Below, piece by piece: positions 5,546 to 8,504 of a stretch of DNA of 8,504 bases. Both the position numbers and the translations under genes were made by a program. This DNA comes from Tannerella sp. (GTDB taxonomy: Bacteria; Bacteroidota; Bacteroidia; Bacteroidales; Tannerellaceae), in assembly GCA_031262895.1 (NCBI GenBank), contig JAISGW010000062.1:1-8504 (forward strand). Reading direction: 5' to 3'. The number at the start of each line of letters is the position of its first letter. The first letter of the stretch is position 1. Under the pieces are notes generated by a model. It was not told where the DNA came from and did no database searches. It worked only from the letters and a program-made list of their open reading frames with translations.

Positions 5546-6244
5546 TTATTGCAGCTTGAAGGTCACGGGCACAGTGTATCTTACACGCACGGGCTTCCCA
5601 CGTTGCATGCCGGGTTTGAACTTGGGCAGCATCTTGACCACGCGGACGGCTTCCTTGTCAAGGGAAGGATCCACACCGCGCATCACGGAAACATCAACCA
5701 CGGAGCCGTCACGGTTAACTGTGAACTGGACGGTCACGCGGCCTTGGATGCCGTTCTCCTGTGCGATGACCGGATATTTGAGATGATTAAATATCCACTT
5801 CAGCAAACCCTCATTGCCGCCGTCGGGAAATTCAGGCATCTGTTCAACCACGGTGAAGATGGGCTGCTTGTCCTCTTCCTCTTCTTCGGAGGAGGAGGCT
5901 GCCGGTGCCACGTAGGTGGCCACCTGCGCCGTGCGCGAGTTATCTTCCGAAGTAGCCAAATCCACATCGGCTATCTTCACGTTGTCTTCCACGACGTTCA
6001 ACACATCGGTGACTACGGGTGCGGCAGGCGGCGGCGGGGGAGGCGGCGTGTCTTCCGGACGGGTGATTTCAATTTCTTCCTCAGCCTTGACGTCGGCCAC
6101 GCCCTGTATGCTGGCCTTCTCGACCCCCGTATTGGCCCATTCAAAGCCGACGAACAAGACGGCCAAACCTACTACCAGTCCCATCAGGAAACTGGAGACT
6201 TTCGTCCTTTCCAAGTTGGCTTTCTCTGTTTTCTTGACTTCCAT
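5546..6244 (-). CDS. tonB: Energy transducer TonB
   Basis: The 232-residue protein has TonB architecture. A basic cytoplasmic tail precedes one transmembrane helix at about 17-35. A run of seven prolines follows (67-73). The linker is acidic and low-complexity (SSSEEEEED at 117-125), and a C-terminal TonB domain covers about 130-232. The domain carries the Bacteroidetes pattern EQMPEFPDGG, then LKYPVIAQENGIQGRVTVQF, DGSV, and a final FKPGMQRGKPVRVRYTVPV. It transmits the proton-motive energy gathered by ExbB/ExbD to outer-membrane receptors. The proline stretch is much shorter than in E. coli TonB, and the rest of the spacer is acidic. It is a single-gene unit with its own putative promoter and terminator. 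The exb operon lies about 2.1 kb downstream on the same strand. Genomes of this group often have several TonBs, so its pairing with these ExbBD proteins is inferred. Confidence 0.95.
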   Translation of the reverse strand: MEVKKTEKANLERTKVSSFLMGLVVGLAVLFVGFEWANTGVEKASIQGVADVKAEEEIEITRPEDTPPPPPPPAAPVVTDVLNVVEDNVKIADVDLATSEDNSRTAQVATYVAPAASSSEEEEEDKQPIFTVVEQMPEFPDGGNEGLLKWIFNHLKYPVIAQENGIQGRVTVQFTVNRDGSVVDVSVMRGVDPSLDKEAVRVVKMLPKFKPGMQRGKPVRVRYTVPVTFKLQ

Positions 6245-6278
6245 ATTTTCTTATCTCCGTTTTTAAAGGTGTTTCTCT

Positions 6279-6344
6279 GCGCAAAAATACAACTTATTTT
6301 AATTCCAAGCTCTTTAAGGCAAAAAACTTTCTTCTTTTTTGCGC
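6279..6344. repeat. Inverted repeats in the tonB / GH30 divergent intergenic region
   Basis: The 9-mer GCGCAAAAA at 6279-6287 recurs inverted as TTTTTGCGC at 6336-6344, 48 nt apart. Nested inside, GCAAAAAA (6319-6326) pairs with TTTTTTGC (6335-6342) across an 8-nt pyrimidine loop. The outer left arm overlaps the putative tonB -7 box. The region lies between divergent genes (tonB leftward, GH30 rightward; 6245-6459 has no other gene). It could be a regulator site or A-tract-bent promoter DNA. No T-run after a GC-rich stem is present, so it is not a convincing terminator. Confidence 0.4.
6282..6289 (-). promoter_or_regulatory. tonB: Putative -7 promoter box for tonB
   Basis: Read on the minus strand this is TATTTTTG, a perfect match to TAnnTTTG, 37 nt upstream of the tonB ATG at 6244. 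The best -33-like sequence upstream is TTGG (6308-6305), but the spacing of about 16 nt is shorter than the usual 19-21, so the -33 element is weak or absent. Confidence 0.55.
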
Positions 6345-6459
6345 CGGGGAGACATATAGGTGAATAAAGCCGGAAGGGCTACGGGATTCCTGTACAATAA
6401 TGAGGCGGATTCCGCGTTTCAAACAATATGTATTTATGAACATAGCTATGATTATGATA

Positions 6460-7926
6460 ATGAAAAGAAGGACAAGTCTGGTGCGCCGACTGCGGGCTTC
6501 CGCCTTGGCAGGAGCGGCCTTGTTGCTGGCCGCCTGCACGGAAAAGGCGCCCCTGACGGCCGAATGGGTCAGCACCACGGAAGAAGCCCCCTGGCAGGCA
6601 CAAGCTCCCGTCAAGGCGACGAAGGGCCAAGTGGAGAGCGACTTAAAGATCATCGTCGACACCACGGCCACCGAACAAAGCGTGGAAGGCTTCGGCAGCT
6701 GTTTCAACGAACTGGGCTGGCTTTCGCTCATGCTCTTGGAAGACAGCGACCGACAAGCCGTGATGAGCGAGCTTTTCAGTCCCGGCAAAGGCGCCGACTT
6801 CAACCTCTGCCGCCTGCCCATCGGAGCCAACGACTTCGCCCGCAACTGGTATTCCTTCGACGAAACGCCGGGCGATTTTGCCATGAAGGATTTCTCTATT
6901 GCACGCGACAAGGAGATGCTTATCCCCTTTATACATAACGCACAAAAATATCGCCCAGACCTGAAGCTCTGGGCCAGCCCCTGGTCACCGCCCGTATGGA
7001 TGAAGCATAACAAGCATTACGCCTCGGTACCCCTGCACAAGGGACGTTTCGACAACGGCATGAAAAAGGGACAGGAAGGCCACGAAGGCAGCGACATGTT
7101 CATCCGTCAGAAACCTTACTTGGAGGCTTACGCCCTTTATTTCTCCAAATTCATCCAAGCCTATCGCAACGAGGGCATCCGCATCTCCGCCGTCATGCCC
7201 CAGAACGAGTTCAACTCGGCACAGCCCTTCCCCAGTTGCTGCTGGACGGCCGCCGGTCTGGCCGACTTCATCGGCCATTATCTGGGGCCGGCCATGAAGA
7301 AAGAAGGGGTGCAACTCATGTTCGGCACCATGGAACGCCCGAACGAGGCGCTGGTCGACACCATCCTGACCGACCCCGAAGCCGGGAAATACATCCACAC
7401 CGTAGGCTTCCAGTGGGCGGGCAAGGAGGCCTTGCCCGGCATACACAAGCGTTACCCCAGCCTGCATCTCTGGCAAACCGAACAGGAATGCGGAGACGGC
7501 CGCAACAGTTGGGAAGAAGCGGTTCAGGCCTGGAACCTGATGAAGGAATATTTCGACAGCGGCGTTTCCGCCTATATGTATTGGAATACTTCCCTGTTGG
7601 AGGGCGGCACCAGCACCTGGGGCTGGAGTCAGAACTCCTTAGTTGTGGTAAGGCAGGAAGGCAATAGTGCCCACTTCACCTATTCCTATACGCCGGAATA
7701 CTACGTGATGAAACACCTGAGCCATTACGTCCGGCCCGGCGCACGCAAACTGCGCCTCGGCGGTGACTTCGAAGACGCATTGGCCTTCCGTAACCCCGAC
7801 GGCAGCTTAGTCATAGCCATGCGCAACAGCGACGCGCTGGTGCTCCATCTGTCCCTGCAGATAGGGAAGGAGACCTTCCTATTGCCGTTGCCCGCCTATT
7901 CGTTAAGCACGGTTCTGGTACCTTAG
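6460..7926 (+). CDS. Glycoside hydrolase family 30 lipoprotein
   Basis: From the ATG at 6460 the protein has 488 residues. A basic N-terminus (MKRRTSLVRR) and hydrophobic stretch end in the lipobox LAAC at Cys26, so it should be an envelope lipoprotein. The GH30 barrel begins near GFGSCFNELGW (77-87). It includes LWASPWSPPVWMK (170-182), the acid/base Glu250 in MPQNEF and the nucleophile Glu341 in WQTEQECGDG. A C-terminal beta domain ends YSLSTVLVP. Family members cleave beta-glucosyl, beta-1,6-glucan, xylan or related linkages; the subfamily here is unresolved, with a beta-1,6-glucanase or beta-glucosidase-like role the best guess. In-frame ATGs at 6400 and 6436 exist, but 6460 gives the proper signal peptide. 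There is no clear acidic surface-export signal after Cys26 (TEKAPL). I find no TAnnTTTG promoter upstream. An S41 peptidase lipoprotein gene follows after 5 nt. Confidence 0.93.
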   Translation: MKRRTSLVRRLRASALAGAALLLAACTEKAPLTAEWVSTTEEAPWQAQAPVKATKGQVESDLKIIVDTTATEQSVEGFGSCFNELGWLSLMLLEDSDRQAVMSELFSPGKGADFNLCRLPIGANDFARNWYSFDETPGDFAMKDFSIARDKEMLIPFIHNAQKYRPDLKLWASPWSPPVWMKHNKHYASVPLHKGRFDNGMKKGQEGHEGSDMFIRQKPYLEAYALYFSKFIQAYRNEGIRISAVMPQNEFNSAQPFPSCCWTAAGLADFIGHYLGPAMKKEGVQLMFGTMERPNEALVDTILTDPEAGKYIHTVGFQWAGKEALPGIHKRYPSLHLWQTEQECGDGRNSWEEAVQAWNLMKEYFDSGVSAYMYWNTSLLEGGTSTWGWSQNSLVVVRQEGNSAHFTYSYTPEYYVMKHLSHYVRPGARKLRLGGDFEDALAFRNPDGSLVIAMRNSDALVLHLSLQIGKETFLLPLPAYSLSTVLVP

Positions 7927-7931
7927 GCCGG

Positions 7932-8504
7932 ATGCGTGCCGCCCGAAAATGCTGGAGCCGCTGGATAGGAGGAGCCTTCCTCGCCTGCATCCTGGCCGCC
8001 TGTTCCATGGAAGGGGAATACAGCGAAGCGCCAAGGGCCAACTTCGAGGCCCTCTGGCGCATCCTCGACGAGAATTACTGCTTCTTCGACTACAAGGGCG
8101 TGGACTGGCAAGCCGTGCACGACAGCTTCGCCCTGCGCCTCAATGACAACATGGACAACTGGGCACTCTTCCACCTCATGGACAGCATGCTCGATCAGCT
8201 ACGCGACGGACACATCAGCCTTATCGCCGACTTCGCATCCGACGCTTACGACGGCTGGTACGCCGACTACCCGGCGAACTTCGACCTCAACCTCGTCAGG
8301 GAATACTACGCCCGGGGCGAACAGGCCGGCGACGACGGCGAGGTGCACTACGCCCCCCTCGATTCTGGACGGGTGGGATACATTTATTATGGCAGCTTCA
8401 CGGAAAACATCCTCGAAAGCGAACTGGACAGCATCTTCCATGCTTTCCGAAACTGTCGGGGGTTGATTATCGACGTGCGCAACAACGGCGGAGGAGACCT
8501 GACA
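7932..8504 (+). CDS. S41-family peptidase lipoprotein, 3'-truncated by the window
   Basis: An open frame of 191 codons starts at ATG 7932 and is still open at the right edge. The N-terminus (MRAARKCWSRW, hydrophobic stretch, LAAC at Cys24) is a lipoprotein signal. The next 100 or so residues match the N-terminal region of Bacteroidetes S41 peptidases: FEALWRILDENYCFFDYKGVDW, then LRDGHISL (Leu90 to Leu97). After this come VGYIYYGSF and the strand-loop LIIDVRNNGGGDL (Asp181 onward), a hallmark of the CtpA/tricorn-core fold. The catalytic Ser and Lys lie further on and cannot be checked. It probably acts on peptides or proteins in the envelope. The 5-nt gap from the GH30 stop implies one operon. 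The codon usage resembles the GH30 gene. Confidence 0.9.
   Translation, partial: MRAARKCWSRWIGGAFLACILAACSMEGEYSEAPRANFEALWRILDENYCFFDYKGVDWQAVHDSFALRLNDNMDNWALFHLMDSMLDQLRDGHISLIADFASDAYDGWYADYPANFDLNLVREYYARGEQAGDDGEVHYAPLDSGRVGYIYYGSFTENILESELDSIFHAFRNCRGLIIDVRNNGGGDLT

Noticed and set aside
5549..6367. 272-codon plus-strand frame opposite tonB
   Set aside because: It has a Gly/Arg/His-rich low-complexity composition that mirrors the TonB proline and glutamate codons. TonB on the other strand is certain.
6430..6437. TATTTATG as a possible -7 box for the GH30 gene
   Set aside because: It has one mismatch to TAnnTTTG and no -33 element at the right distance. It would also leave a leader of only about 20 nt before the ATG at 6460, so it is too weak to call.
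6294..7013. 239-codon minus-strand frame across the start of the GH30 gene
   Set aside because: It crosses the divergent promoter region and reads opposite the GH30 signal peptide and barrel. No domain is visible.
8143..8466. 107-codon plus-strand frame rich in Thr and Ser
   Set aside because: It lies in a shifted frame within the S41 peptidase gene. The Thr/Ser richness comes from reading GAC/TAC codons out of frame.
1..8504. CRISPR arrays, insertion sequences, phage genes, riboswitches or defence genes
   Set aside because: No spaced direct repeats, transposase-like frames, integrase motifs or long structured leaders were seen on either strand.

Overview
The window looks like chromosomal housekeeping DNA from a member of the Bacteroidales. 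The signs are an ExbB / small membrane protein / ExbD / ExbD cassette, a glycine-lipid type acyltransferase pair, putative promoters with the Bacteroidetes -7 box TAnnTTTG, and an almost complete lack of Shine-Dalgarno sequences. By eye the base composition is above 50% GC, richer than a typical Bacteroides, so a GC-richer relative is likely. I cannot name the genus.

Layout. From 1 to about 6244 everything is on the minus strand. Reading in the direction of transcription (right to left): tonB (6244-5546) with its own promoter and a strong terminator hairpin; a polyprenyl synthetase and a TatD-family hydrolase 3 nt apart (5465-3696); tRNA-Ser(GGA) (3592-3505); the exb operon of four genes (3422-1100) closed by a hairpin terminator; then, behind a perfect TAnnTTTG box, a PlsC-like acyltransferase (974-117) and the first 36 codons of an OlsB-like N-acyltransferase that runs off the left edge. 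From 6460 to the right edge the plus strand carries two lipoprotein genes 5 nt apart: a GH30 glycoside hydrolase and a truncated S41 peptidase.

How they work together. TonB and the ExbB/ExbD proteins would form the inner-membrane motor that powers TonB-dependent outer-membrane uptake. The small four-helix protein encoded between exbB and the first exbD is the least understood part. The acyltransferase pair probably makes N- and O-acylated amino-acid lipids (glycine lipids in Bacteroides). The polyprenyl synthetase supplies isoprenoid diphosphates. The divergent GH30/S41 pair is an envelope lipoprotein operon acting on a glycan and a peptide substrate, with no SusC/SusD genes visible here.

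I see no phage, insertion sequence, CRISPR array, toxin-antitoxin pair or defence system. The points most worth following are the unknown Exb-operon membrane protein, the paired divergent ExbDs, the terminator hairpin just ahead of the polyprenyl synthetase start, and the inverted repeats in the tonB/GH30 divergent intergenic region.
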